DNA from: a virus
Length of the DNA: 29,580 nt
IMG/VR virus record: IMGVR_UViG_3300008111_000154
Location: 1 to 29,580 of that record
Direction: 5' to 3' (one strand)
This document shows, in pieces, positions 1-7,553 of the stretch. The translations under genes were made by a program, and so were the position numbers. The notes below the pieces were generated by a model, which worked only from the letters and a program-made list of their open reading frames with translations, was not told the origin of the DNA and ran no database searches. Positions within the stretch are counted from its first letter, which is position 1; each line of letters starts with the position of its first letter.

Positions 1-2
1 AG

Positions 3-551
3 GAGGTCTACCGGTGGGTGCGGAGCCAGGCCGGCAATCGGGTTATCGCCGTCAAGGGTGGGCCGGCGAGCCAGACCTCGATCATCGGCACCCCGGGCCG
101 GGTGGAGGTGCTGCGCAACGGCAAGGCGCTGCGCGGCGGCGTCAAGGTGTGGCCGGTGGGCAGCAGCACCGGGAAGTCTGAGCTCTATGGCTGGCTGCGG
201 CGTGGCCTGCCGGATGAGGGTGAGCCGCTGCCGCATGGCTGGTGCCACTTCCCGCAGCACGACGAGGAGTTCTTCCGGCAGCTATGCGCAGAGCGGCTGA
301 CCAACACGATCGACCGGCGAGGGTACAACCGGGTCGGGTGGGTGAAGACCCGGCCTCGCAACGAGGTGCTCGATTGCCGGATCTATGCCAGGGCCGGGGC
401 GGCGCTGGTGGGTGCGGACCGGTGGAGCGATGAGCGGTGGAAAGAAGAGCACGGGATGCCGTTGCAGGCGCAGGAAGTGTCGACAGCGGTGAAAGAGCAG
501 GAGGACGATCAGGAGGAGGAGAAGAGCGGCGGATCCTCATTCTGGGACTGA
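3..551 (+). CDS. Phage terminase large subunit, C-terminal part (lambda GpA-like)
   Basis: This is the C-terminal 182 residues of a GpA-family terminase large subunit, the motor and nuclease that cuts concatemeric DNA and pumps it into the prohead. The frame is already open at the left edge (EVYRW at bases 3-17), so the true start lies outside the window. Recognisable GpA-family blocks are EVYRW, VIAVKG, the SELYGWLRRGLP segment, PHGWCHFP and NEVLDCRIYA near the end. They belong to the nuclease half and the C-terminal region; the ATPase half is missing here. The tail is strongly acidic (EQEDDQEEEK); in lambda the GpA C-terminus contacts the portal/prohead. It is followed by gpW and the portal gene, the usual lambda-type order. 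Family assignment is firm; the catalytic residues cannot be fully checked on a fragment. Confidence 0.9.
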   Translation, partial: EVYRWVRSQAGNRVIAVKGGPASQTSIIGTPGRVEVLRNGKALRGGVKVWPVGSSTGKSELYGWLRRGLPDEGEPLPHGWCHFPQHDEEFFRQLCAERLTNTIDRRGYNRVGWVKTRPRNEVLDCRIYARAGAALVGADRWSDERWKEEHGMPLQAQEVSTAVKEQEDDQEEEKSGGSSFWD

Positions 552-579
552 GTAACATGCAGCGACGGAGGTGGCCCGG

Positions 580-789
580 ATGAACACGTTCACGCAGGCG
601 CACCTGGCAGCGATCGAGGAAGCGATTGCTGGCGGCTACCTGGAGGTGCGCTACGACGACAAGGTGGTTCGTTACCAGTCGAGCGAGCAGCTGATGAAGG
701 CCCGGGCGATGATCATCGCCAATCTGTCGGCGGTGAGCGCCCCGGTGGTGCGGATCGACTACCCGGCGTTCGTGCGCGACTACGAATGA
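580..789 (+). CDS. gpW-like head completion protein
   Basis: A small 69-residue protein matching lambda gpW in size (68 aa), position (between terminase and portal) and composition: an alpha/beta fold suggested by AHLAAIEEAIAGG, then VRYDDKVVRYQSSEQL, then a helix. In lambda gpW attaches under the portal after packaging and allows tail joining. ATG at 580 is chosen because GGAGGT at 567-572 sits 7 bases before it; a GTG at 571 in the same frame lies inside that ribosome site. The stop overlaps the portal start (ATGA at 786-789), suggesting translational coupling. The last residues (DYPAFVRDYE) are less typical and could be a lineage-specific tail. Confidence 0.82.
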   Translation: MNTFTQAHLAAIEEAIAGGYLEVRYDDKVVRYQSSEQLMKARAMIIANLSAVSAPVVRIDYPAFVRDYE

Positions 790-2342
790 ACCCCTTCGAG
801 CAGCTGCTGGCCGCCATTGCCCCTCGCGCGGCGTTGCGCCGTGAGGCGGCACGCCTCCAGCTGGACGAGATGCGGAAGTATTCGGCGGCTGGTCGTGGCC
901 GTCGGACCGACAACTGGATGACGCAGCGCGGCTCTGCAGATGCCGCAAGCGCTCAAGGGTTTGCGGACATGCGCGACCGCGCGCGTGATCAGATTCGCAA
1001 CAACCCCTGGGCCAGAAAGATTGTGCAGGTGTGGAGCGACAACCTAATTGGTGAGGGGTGGAGCTTCAAGGCGAAGGATGGCCGGAAGAATGGCAGCCGC
1101 GGCAAGACTGTGACCCGGCTGATGCAGGATTGGATGAAGGATCCGATTCAGTGCGACTACTACGGCAAGGCCAACTTCGACGGCCTGGTGAAGCAAGTGG
1201 TGCAGGCGTGGAAGGGCAGCGGCGAGGTGCTGATCCGTTGGCGCACACCGAGCAGCGCGACGATGCGCCGGCTGGGTCTGCGGGTGCCGCTTCAACTACA
1301 GGTGATGGAAGCCGACTGGATCGATGAGTCACACGACACACCTGGCGGCGAGAGCGGCGGTTATACAAAGCGTGGCATTGTTTATGACGCAGAAGACAAG
1401 CCTGTTGACTATTGGTTGTACAACTACCATCCGGGTGAGAGAGCAAATCGTGTGACGAGCATGGTGAGCAACACGGTGCCGGCAGAGCAGATCATCCATT
1501 TGTTCACTCCGGAACGCCCTGGGATGACACGGGGCGTGACCTGTCTTGCGCCGGTCCTGGTGCGGTTGCGTGACGTGCAGGATCTGATGGATGCTCGACT
1601 GATGAAAGAAAAGATCGCGGCGTGCCTGGCAGCGGCTGTTGTTGATATAGATGGGCAGGGCACCCAGAAAAGCACCATCGGTTCACGAATCGAGCCTGGC
1701 GGGATTGTGACGTTGGGGCCAGGTCAGGACATTCGAACGATCAACCCACCGGCAGCGAACGAGCTGCCGGAGACGATCAGGGCCTACTTGTTGGAGATCG
1801 CGGCCGGCGCTGGCATCACCTATGAGGAGCTGACGGGCGACTACAGCGGCGGCAGTTTTACTCAGGGCCGTATGGGCTGGATTGGCTTCCAGCGGCGGCT
1901 GAAGAGCGACACGTGGCAGGAGCTGGAGCCGACGGTGTTCCGGCAGGTGGCGCGGTGGTTCTTCACGGCATCCAGTGCGGTGGGCATCAACACCGATGGC
2001 CTGATCGGAGATTGGACGCCACCGAAGCGCGAGCTGTTCGACCCGCAGTCGGAGACAAGCAGCACGCGCGATCGAATCCGCAGCGGCCTGCTGCCGCCGC
2101 AGGAGGCGATCCGCGCTGAGGGCTATGAGCCGGAGGATGTGATCGAGTTGTGGATCGAGTGGATGAAGATGTTGGATGAGGCCGGCATCACCCTGGACAT
2201 CGACCCACGCAAAGTCAGCAGCGCGGGCCTGACGCAGGGGCGGCCGGCGGGAACGGCGCTGCCGCCGACCGGTGCGCCGCCAGTGGAAGCCACGCCACTG
2301 CCGGCGGCCGGGGCCGCAACAGGAACGCCACCTTCAAAGTGA
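786..2342 (+). CDS. Portal protein (lambda gpB family)
   Basis: The 518-residue product has the length of lambda-type portals (gpB is 533 aa). The portal is the dodecameric ring at one head vertex through which DNA enters and leaves and to which the tail attaches. Visible family blocks are NNPWARKIVQVWSDNLIGEGW near the N-terminus, VMEADWIDE mid-protein, AEQIIHLF and the clip/wing region YEELTGDYSGGSFTQGRMGW (about residues 345-364), all characteristic of the lambda portal family. The last 40 residues are Pro/Ala/Gly-rich and probably disordered. It overlaps gpW by four bases. The stop (2340-2342) is followed after three bases by a TAGAATC box that may drive the next gene. Assignment is secure. 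Confidence 0.95.
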   Translation: MNPFEQLLAAIAPRAALRREAARLQLDEMRKYSAAGRGRRTDNWMTQRGSADAASAQGFADMRDRARDQIRNNPWARKIVQVWSDNLIGEGWSFKAKDGRKNGSRGKTVTRLMQDWMKDPIQCDYYGKANFDGLVKQVVQAWKGSGEVLIRWRTPSSATMRRLGLRVPLQLQVMEADWIDESHDTPGGESGGYTKRGIVYDAEDKPVDYWLYNYHPGERANRVTSMVSNTVPAEQIIHLFTPERPGMTRGVTCLAPVLVRLRDVQDLMDARLMKEKIAACLAAAVVDIDGQGTQKSTIGSRIEPGGIVTLGPGQDIRTINPPAANELPETIRAYLLEIAAGAGITYEELTGDYSGGSFTQGRMGWIGFQRRLKSDTWQELEPTVFRQVARWFFTASSAVGINTDGLIGDWTPPKRELFDPQSETSSTRDRIRSGLLPPQEAIRAEGYEPEDVIELWIEWMKMLDEAGITLDIDPRKVSSAGLTQGRPAGTALPPTGAPPVEATPLPAAGAATGTPPSK

Positions 2343-2345
2343 CCG

Positions 2346-2352
2346 TAGAATC
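2346..2352 (+). promoter_or_regulatory. TAGAATC box, candidate -10 element before protease/capsid gene
   Basis: TAGAATC lies in the 30-base gap between portal and protease/capsid genes, with TAGAAT starting 27 bases before the ATG at 2373. TAGAAT differs from the sigma-70 -10 consensus at one position. No convincing -35 hexamer is seen 16-18 bases upstream. The same seven bases occur in three other gaps (12135, 19732, 20213). Promoter function is inferred. Confidence 0.5.
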
Positions 2353-2372
2353 GAGGAGCGAGGAAGCACGCA

Positions 2373-4289
2373 ATGGCAGATCAGTTGCTACACACCAGGG
2401 CAATGTTCGAGCCCTCGACGATCAACGTCGAGGAGCGAACGGTCGAGCTGGTGTGGACGACTGGCGCTCAGGTGAAGCGCGCGAGCTGGTCTCGTGGCGA
2501 CTACATCGAGGAACTCAGCCTGCAGCCTGGTGCAGTTCGTCTGGACCGGCTGAACGCTGGGGCGCCGTTGCTGAACTCCCACAGCAGCTACGACCTCCGA
2601 GACCAGATCGGGGTGGTGCTGCGTGCGTGGCTGACCGGAACAGAGGGCCGTGCCCTAGTGAAGTTCAGCTCACGGGTGGAAGTCGAGCCGATCTTTCAGG
2701 ACGTGCGCGACGGCATCTACCGCAACGTCAGCGTGGGCTACAAAGTCCACAAGACGGAGCGTGACGAGACCGGTGTGACACCGGTTGAGCGCGCTGTGGA
2801 CTGGGAGCCTTACGAGCTTTCTCTTGTCCCGATCCCGGCTGACGCCGGTTCCCAGGTGCGCTCAGAGGAGCCCACCCCCACCAAACCCCAGGAGAGATCC
2901 ATGGCTGACCACCAGGGGGCGCCGGCCGCTGAGGCTGCGCCTGACACTGCTATTGAGACCCGAGCCGAGGCCCGTGGTGCTGAACCCACCGTGACGGTGG
3001 GCGTCGACATTCAGAGCGCCGAGCAGATCCGCGCCGAGGAGCGCCGCCGCACTGCGGGGATCCTCGATACCACCCGCAAGCTGGGCGTTGATGAGAAGCT
3101 GGCCCACCAGCTCATTGCTGATGGCGTGGCCCTCGATGAGGCTCGCATGCAGCTGATCGACGCCCGCTCCACCAGTGAACAACGTGCCCCATCGGGCACC
3201 AGCCGGGTGGAGGTGACGCTTGACCATGGCGAGAAGCGTTTCGCGGCGAAGCTTGACCACCTGAAGGCCCGTGCTGGATTCGGCGGCGAGGACGAGGGCG
3301 GCGCGCGCGAGTACCGAGGCAGCACCTTGCTCGACATGTGCCGCGACAGCCTGGAGCTGGCGGGCATCAACCACCGCGGGATGGACAAGTCGGAGATCGC
3401 CGTTCGGGCGATGCACGCCACCGCTGACTTCCCGCTGCTGATGGCCTCCATCCAGCGGGTGAGCCTAAAGGCGGCCTATGCGCCGGAGCAGCAAACGTGG
3501 CGGCCGTTTGCCAGCCAGCGGAACCTGCCCGACTTCCGCGAAATGAAGGAACTGGAAGTCGGCGGTCAGATCTTGCCGGAAGAGATCAAGGAAAACGGTG
3601 AGTACAAGGCTGGCACCATTCAAGAGCAACAGGGTTCTTGGAAGCTAAGCGAGTACGGGAAGAAGCTGGTGATCGGCCGCCGGCTGATTATCAACGACAA
3701 CCTGGGCTATATCACTCGAGCCGTGGAAATCCTGGGTCGCGGCACATCGGTGCTGGAATCGAACTTGGTGTGGAGTCTGATTACCGGCAACGCCAAATGC
3801 ACCGCCGACGGCAAGGTTCTGTTTGACGCCAGCCACAACAACACGGGCACCGGCGTCATTGGCGTAGCAGGGATTAGCGCCGCTCGTCAGAAGATGCGGA
3901 ATCAGAAGGATTTTACCGGAAAGAATCCGCTCTATGTGGTTCCCCGCTACATTCTACTGCCGACCACGTTGGAGACCACTTTCGAGGTATTCAACGCTCC
4001 TATTACCCCAACCCAAACAAGCAACACCAACCCCTTCACTGGAAAACTTACCCCGATCGTCGAGCCTCGGCTGGATGTCAACGGTGCCAATGGCACCACG
4101 GAGTATTACATCGTGGGCGAATACCCTGGTGTGGATCGTGTGGTGTTTGGCGGCCTGGAAGGCGAAGGCGGGCCCACGATCGAGTCGGAGATCAAGCGCG
4201 ATCCTGATGGCATCGTGACCTACCTGCGTCACGACTTTGGCTGCATGGTGGGCCAGCACCAAGCGTTCTACAAATCTTCCGGCGTCTGA
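2373..4289 (+). CDS. Prohead protease / major capsid protein fusion
   Basis: A 638-residue fusion. Residues 1-165 are an HK97-type prohead serine protease: His70 in LLNSHSS and Ser120 in RNVSVGY fit the catalytic His/Ser, followed by WEPYELSLVPIPAD. Residues about 166-310 are polar, Ala/Glu-rich and partly coiled, as expected of a scaffolding (delta-domain-like) linker. Residues about 320-638 resemble the Mu gpT-type major head protein (ASQRNLPDFREMKELEVGG, YGKKLVIGRRLIINDNLG, PRYILLPTTLE, VEPRLDVNG, DFGCMVGQHQ). The protease would cleave the scaffold region during maturation. AGGAAG lies just upstream of the ATG. A strong internal ribosome site and ATG at 2901 could release scaffold plus capsid without the protease. 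Protease-capsid fusions of this kind are known in other phages. Confidence 0.9.
   Translation: MADQLLHTRAMFEPSTINVEERTVELVWTTGAQVKRASWSRGDYIEELSLQPGAVRLDRLNAGAPLLNSHSSYDLRDQIGVVLRAWLTGTEGRALVKFSSRVEVEPIFQDVRDGIYRNVSVGYKVHKTERDETGVTPVERAVDWEPYELSLVPIPADAGSQVRSEEPTPTKPQERSMADHQGAPAAEAAPDTAIETRAEARGAEPTVTVGVDIQSAEQIRAEERRRTAGILDTTRKLGVDEKLAHQLIADGVALDEARMQLIDARSTSEQRAPSGTSRVEVTLDHGEKRFAAKLDHLKARAGFGGEDEGGAREYRGSTLLDMCRDSLELAGINHRGMDKSEIAVRAMHATADFPLLMASIQRVSLKAAYAPEQQTWRPFASQRNLPDFREMKELEVGGQILPEEIKENGEYKAGTIQEQQGSWKLSEYGKKLVIGRRLIINDNLGYITRAVEILGRGTSVLESNLVWSLITGNAKCTADGKVLFDASHNNTGTGVIGVAGISAARQKMRNQKDFTGKNPLYVVPRYILLPTTLETTFEVFNAPITPTQTSNTNPFTGKLTPIVEPRLDVNGANGTTEYYIVGEYPGVDRVVFGGLEGEGGPTIESEIKRDPDGIVTYLRHDFGCMVGQHQAFYKSSGV
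2890..2903 (+). promoter_or_regulatory. Internal ribosome binding site and ATG inside the protease-capsid fusion
   Basis: AGGAGAG at 2890-2896 followed by ATG at 2901 is a near-perfect Shine-Dalgarno with good spacing, in frame with the fusion gene (Met177). It falls exactly at the junction between the protease domain and the scaffold-like linker. Initiation here would give a 462-residue scaffold-capsid protein, comparable in logic to the nested lambda C/Nu3 genes. Use in vivo is inferred. Confidence 0.55.
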
Positions 4290-4325
4290 TCGCTGGCTTC
4301 CTGATCACCCTACTGAGAGGACTCC

Positions 4326-4688
4326 ATGAAAGGCTTTGATCCTGCAACTGGCCTGGGCTACGTCCAGGACGGCTGCTATGTCGAGGTGACCCTGCCCTAC
4401 GCCCGCAACCCGGGCGAGGGTGTGCTGGTTGGCAGCTTGTTCGGCGTTTGCAGCGTCGGCGGTGCCCAGGGGGATGCTGACAACATTCACACCGAGGGCA
4501 TCTACGGGCTGACCGCTGCGACCGGTGCCAGCACCGACGCCGTGTTTGGCGCCAAGGCCTACTGGGACAACACCAACAAGCGCATCACGCCGGTGGCCAC
4601 CAGCAACTCCTATGTGGGTGTGTTCGCTGCGGCCAAGGCCACCACTGACGCCGCCGCACGGGTGCGCCTCAACGAGTTTGTGGTCTGA
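4326..4688 (+). CDS. DUF2190-type capsid decoration (cement) protein
   Basis: This 120-residue protein has the Gly/Ala/Thr-rich beta pattern of the DUF2190 family: an N-terminal strand region (GYVQDGCYVEVTLPYARNP), then GEGVLVGSLFGVC, then AKAYWDNTNKRITPVA, then VGVFAAAKATTDAAARVRLN at the end. Members lie next to the capsid gene and act as trimeric decoration or cement proteins on the head surface. The position directly after the major capsid gene agrees. GAGAGG lies 7 bases before the ATG. The stop overlaps the next start (TGATG at 4686-4690). Family call is good; the decoration role is by homology. Confidence 0.85.
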   Translation: MKGFDPATGLGYVQDGCYVEVTLPYARNPGEGVLVGSLFGVCSVGGAQGDADNIHTEGIYGLTAATGASTDAVFGAKAYWDNTNKRITPVATSNSYVGVFAAAKATTDAAARVRLNEFVV

Positions 4689-5005
4689 TGCTGCCTGATC
4701 TGGCCAACCTTGCTCTCTCGGCGGTGATCCGGACCATGGGCGAGCCCGTGGTCTACCGCCGCCGGGGAAAGCAGTGGCCAGCCAGAGGCGTGTTCCAGGC
4801 CAGCCATGTGGCCCTCGATCAGGACACCGGAGTTCAGGTCCGCTCCACCCAACCAGTTCTCCTGGTGAAGAAAACGGACTTGCCGGTGAGCCCCCAACAG
4901 GGCGATGAAGTGGAGGTGCGTGGCAAGGCCTGGCAGGTGATCGACCCGCAGCCTGACGGGCACGATGGGTGGCTGCTGATGCTCCATCGCAAGGATCAGC
5001 GATGA
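4688..5005 (+). CDS. Head-tail joining protein (lambda FII-like / phage attachment family)
   Basis: The 105-residue product resembles the family of small head-tail joining proteins often mis-titled 'ATP-binding sugar transporter-like' (lambda FII-like). The N-terminal half gives a modified residue pattern around MGEPVVYRRRGK, the centre has VLLVKKTDLPVSPQQGDEVEV and the end VIDPQPDGHDGWLLMLHR, a beta barrel of about 100 residues. In lambda FII binds the gpW/portal end of the filled head and forms the tail docking site. It is translationally coupled on both sides (TGATG upstream, ATGA at 5002-5005 downstream). Confidence is moderate because these proteins are short and divergent. Confidence 0.7.
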   Translation: MLPDLANLALSAVIRTMGEPVVYRRRGKQWPARGVFQASHVALDQDTGVQVRSTQPVLLVKKTDLPVSPQQGDEVEVRGKAWQVIDPQPDGHDGWLLMLHRKDQR

Positions 5006-5346
5006 TCCAGCCCGCGCGCTACGACATCACGATCCCGCAGCGTGGGACGTTCCGAAAGCGGATGCGTCTCAAAGCCGACGGCGTGCCGCTGATTGCCACC
5101 GGCTACCAGCTGGTCGCGCAGGTGTGGAACCGCCAGCGAACGACAAAGTTTGCCGATGGTGTGATCACCTGGATTGACCAGGCGACGGGCCTGTTCGAGC
5201 TGGTGATCCAGTACCCGGTGACGCGGCTGATCACGCAGAACGGGCAGTGGGACCTGATGGTGATCGAACCAGGTGGTGATCGGTACTTCTGGCTGGAGGG
5301 CACCGCCTTCCTGGATCGGAATTACAGCGAGCCGGTGACGCCATGA
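5002..5346 (+). CDS. Small beta-rich virion protein, BppU N-terminal-like
   Basis: A 114-residue protein. ATG at 5002 is chosen over an upstream in-frame ATG at 4969 because it overlaps the preceding stop (ATGA) like its neighbours. The pattern YDITIPQRGTFRKRMRLKADGVPL, then YQLVAQVWNRQRTTKFADGV, then LFELVIQYPVTRLI, then GQWDLMVIEPGGDRYFWLEG is that of a small Ig-like beta sandwich. It resembles the N-terminal domain of siphophage upper-baseplate (BppU-like) and phage fibre-anchoring proteins. It begins a run of fibre-like genes, so a base or adaptor for a side fibre is a reasonable inference. No catalytic motif is seen. Confidence 0.6.
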   Translation: MIQPARYDITIPQRGTFRKRMRLKADGVPLIATGYQLVAQVWNRQRTTKFADGVITWIDQATGLFELVIQYPVTRLITQNGQWDLMVIEPGGDRYFWLEGTAFLDRNYSEPVTP

Positions 5347-5633
5347 CGCAGGTTCAGATCGAGATCGTGCAGGAAGCCGGCGTGGAGGTGGTGGAGGTGA
5401 TCCACCCTGGCCCGCAGGGGCCTGCAGGCACGGGCGGATCGGCCGCCTATGTGCATCAGCAGCCTACGCCGGCGACAGTGTGGACCATCAATCACAACCT
5501 AGGATTTCGTCCTAGCGTGGAGCTGTTTGATTCCGGCAGCAGCAAGATCATTGCTGAAGTCATTCATCCCACGGTCAACCAAGCCGTGGTTATCGTCAAC
5601 CCGGCTACTGCCGGATTCGCTAGGCTGATCTAA
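5343..5633 (+). CDS. Short fibre-like protein with collagen-like linker
   Basis: A 96-residue protein in three parts: an N-terminal strand segment (MTQVQIEIVQEAGVEVVEVI), a very short collagen-like Gly-X-Y stretch (GPQGPAGTGG, about residues 22-31), and a C-terminal beta module with TINHNLGFRPSVELFDS and VNQAVVIVNP. The HNLG-type module also forms the end of the next gene product, so it recurs in this cassette. Short Gly-X-Y linkers are common in trimeric phage fibres. It overlaps the upstream gene by four bases and is followed two bases later by the next ATG. The role as a fibre or fibre adaptor is inferred from composition and context. Confidence 0.65.
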   Translation: MTQVQIEIVQEAGVEVVEVIHPGPQGPAGTGGSAAYVHQQPTPATVWTINHNLGFRPSVELFDSGSSKIIAEVIHPTVNQAVVIVNPATAGFARLI

Positions 5634-5635
5634 CC

Positions 5636-6430
5636 ATGGCCCAAAAGTTTCACACCGATCTAGACGCGCTGAGCGCCAATAAGATCATCAACCTACCCAG
5701 CCCGACGAACAGCGGCGATGCTGCGACGAAAGGTTATGTGGATTCGGCTGTAGAAGGCCTGGCGTGGAAAGACTCCTGCCGGGTGAGCACGGTTGGCAGC
5801 AACATCAACGTGTCGAGCCCGGGCGCCACGATCGACGGCGTGACGCTGGCTTCGCAGGATCGTGTGCTGGTGCGGTCGCAGACCACCGCGTCCCAGAACG
5901 GCATCTACATCTGGAACGGCGCATCGACGCCGATGACCAGGGCGCTGGATGCCAACACCTTCGCCGAGTTGGAGCAGGCGGTGGTGAGCGTGGAGGAGGG
6001 CACCGACTCTGGAACCACGTTCCGGCAGACGGCGTTGAACGGCACGATCGACAGTTCCACGGTGACGTGGGCGAGCTTTGGCACTTCTGCACCCAGCGCA
6101 ACGGAAACGAACTCCGGCATTGCCGAGATCGCCACGCAAGCAGAAACGGATGCAGGCACGGATGATGCGCGAATTGTCTCGCCTTTGAAGCTGAAGAACT
6201 GGAGCGGTGCGCCAAAGCGCTTCGCTGCGACCTTTGGTGATGGCAGCGCGACCAGTTACACGATCACTCATAACCTAAACACCAGGGATGTGGTGGTGAA
6301 CGTGTTCCCGACATCGGGGCAGTACGACAACATCATTTGTGATGTGCAACGACCGACCGTGAACACGGTGGTTCTTGTTGTGACTCCCGCACCAGCCAGT
6401 AATTCATTACGTGCTGTGGTTGTGGGCTGA
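5636..6430 (+). CDS. Tail-fibre-like protein
   Basis: The 264-residue product has a widespread phage fibre layout. The N-terminal segment (KIINLPSPTNSGDAATKGYVDSAVEGLAWKDS in discontinuous form: NLP, DAATKGYVD, GLAWKDSCR) is the attachment motif seen in many fibre proteins. It is followed by a module with IDGVTLASQDRVLVRSQT, QNGIYIWNG and TFRQTALNG (about residues 60-150), a linker (ATETNSGIAEIATQAE) and a C-terminal domain with YTITHNLNTRDVVVNVF and VNTVVLVV that parallels the preceding gene's end. Such proteins form trimeric fibres or receptor-binding shafts. No enzymatic motif is visible. The location between head-joining and neck genes is unusual for fibres. Confidence 0.75.
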   Translation: MAQKFHTDLDALSANKIINLPSPTNSGDAATKGYVDSAVEGLAWKDSCRVSTVGSNINVSSPGATIDGVTLASQDRVLVRSQTTASQNGIYIWNGASTPMTRALDANTFAELEQAVVSVEEGTDSGTTFRQTALNGTIDSSTVTWASFGTSAPSATETNSGIAEIATQAETDAGTDDARIVSPLKLKNWSGAPKRFAATFGDGSATSYTITHNLNTRDVVVNVFPTSGQYDNIICDVQRPTVNTVVLVVTPAPASNSLRAVVVG

Positions 6431-6435
6431 CGCTA

Positions 6436-6933
6436 ATGACGCAGGAAGTACGGACTCCGCTTGATTTCAAAGCGCCGTTCTTAATCGGTGGCGAAGCTGG
6501 CGCGATTGGTCAAATCCCAATTAGGCTTGTCGATGGGTTAATTGCTTGGAGAAGCTTAGGCGATGGCCTAATCCAGATGATTAGCAACAAGGGTGAGACG
6601 GTTACGGCAGCCACCAATTATGCGGAGGTGCCAGTGCCGGTGCCCTCGGGCAGCTTCACGTTGGTTGCTGTCCGGTTTGGCTGCCACATCGACAACACCG
6701 GCAGCAGCAGCACGACGTTCAACGCCTACCGCCGCACGGCAGCTGGCGTGAAGACGTCGGTGCTGACCGGCAATGCCACGCTGGCTGCCAGCGCCAGCCT
6801 GGTAGATGCGTCGGCCTCGATCACCGGCGGCACGTTCGCTGCCGGCGATCGGATCGGCGTCGATCTGATCGGCGTCGGCACTGGCGCTCAGGGCCTGTTT
6901 GCCCAGTTCCTCTTTACCCGCTCCGCGATCTGA
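6436..6933 (+). CDS. Putative fibre/receptor-binding virion protein
   Basis: A 165-residue protein of no firmly recognised family. The N-terminal third (PLDFKAPFLIGGEAGAIGQIP, then IRLVDGLIAWRSLGDGLIQ) is encoded by DNA visibly lower in GC than the rest. Residues about 60-165 alternate Ser/Thr/Gly-rich strands (VPSGSFTLVAVRFGCHI, SSTTFNAYRRT, GDRIGVDLIGVGTG, GLFAQFLF), the look of a jelly-roll sandwich such as those at fibre tips. It sits between two other fibre-like genes with 5 and 2 base gaps, so a fibre-tip role is the best guess, from context only. Confidence 0.55.
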   Translation: MTQEVRTPLDFKAPFLIGGEAGAIGQIPIRLVDGLIAWRSLGDGLIQMISNKGETVTAATNYAEVPVPVPSGSFTLVAVRFGCHIDNTGSSSTTFNAYRRTAAGVKTSVLTGNATLAASASLVDASASITGGTFAAGDRIGVDLIGVGTGAQGLFAQFLFTRSAI

Positions 6934-6935
6934 CC

Positions 6936-7553
6936 ATGACCACTCCCACCATCCAGACCAACTCCGACACCGGCGTGCGCTTTTACGCCGACCCCGGCCC
7001 GCAGGAGGGGCAGAGCGTGGATCTGTTTGTGCCGCTGCGAGGCGAAACGGCGACCAACCCCGGCGGCACCCGCTGGCCCAACCTGTTTGGTTTGCCCTAC
7101 GACGGCACCGAGCTGCAGTTCTACCTGAAGGGCGAGTCGAAGGTGCGCGAGTACGACCCGGCGATCTTCTACGAGGTCGCGACATGGGGTGCGATCGACT
7201 ATGCCAGCCCCAAGGCGGGCGGCCCGGCCGGCACCTGGGAGGAGACCCTGGAGGTACTGCGCCGGCCGGTGGAGGAGCTGTTGAATCAGGTGGAGGCGGC
7301 GCGGCTGCAGGCGAACGCCAGGCTCTACCCGAGCAATGAGGACCCGATGCTAGGAGTTCTGCTGGCGGAAGCGATCCGGCGCGACGCTGAGGGAACGGCA
7401 ACATCGTTTATGGCCGAGCTGCTGACCCGCCACCAGGCGCTGGTGCACGCGGGCTTCCAGAACATGGAGCGCGCCGCCGAATTGCGCCAGCAGATTGAGG
7501 CTGGCCAACCCTTCAATCTTTCCACCGGCTGGATCAATGAGCCTTCGGCATGA
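6936..7553 (+). CDS. Hypothetical virion-cassette protein
   Basis: A 205-residue protein I do not recognise. The first 70 residues look beta-rich (TGVRFYADPGPQEGQSVDLFVPLRG, LFGLPYDGTELQFYLKG), possibly an Ig-like or fibre-attachment domain. Residues about 95-205 are helical (EETLEVLRRPVEELLNQVEAARLQAN, then ALVHAGFQNMERAAELRQQIEAG). A helical C-terminal half could be a coiled coil, or a chaperone-like segment assisting the neighbouring fibre; neither is shown by sequence. It is encoded within the fibre cassette and its end overlaps the next gene by 17 bases. No signal peptide, membrane segment or catalytic motif is seen. Confidence 0.6.
   Translation: MTTPTIQTNSDTGVRFYADPGPQEGQSVDLFVPLRGETATNPGGTRWPNLFGLPYDGTELQFYLKGESKVREYDPAIFYEVATWGAIDYASPKAGGPAGTWEETLEVLRRPVEELLNQVEAARLQANARLYPSNEDPMLGVLLAEAIRRDAEGTATSFMAELLTRHQALVHAGFQNMERAAELRQQIEAGQPFNLSTGWINEPSA

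Noticed and set aside
142-948. Minus-strand open frame opposite terminase and gpW
   Set aside because: Overlaps three confident plus-strand genes and has no family-like sequence.
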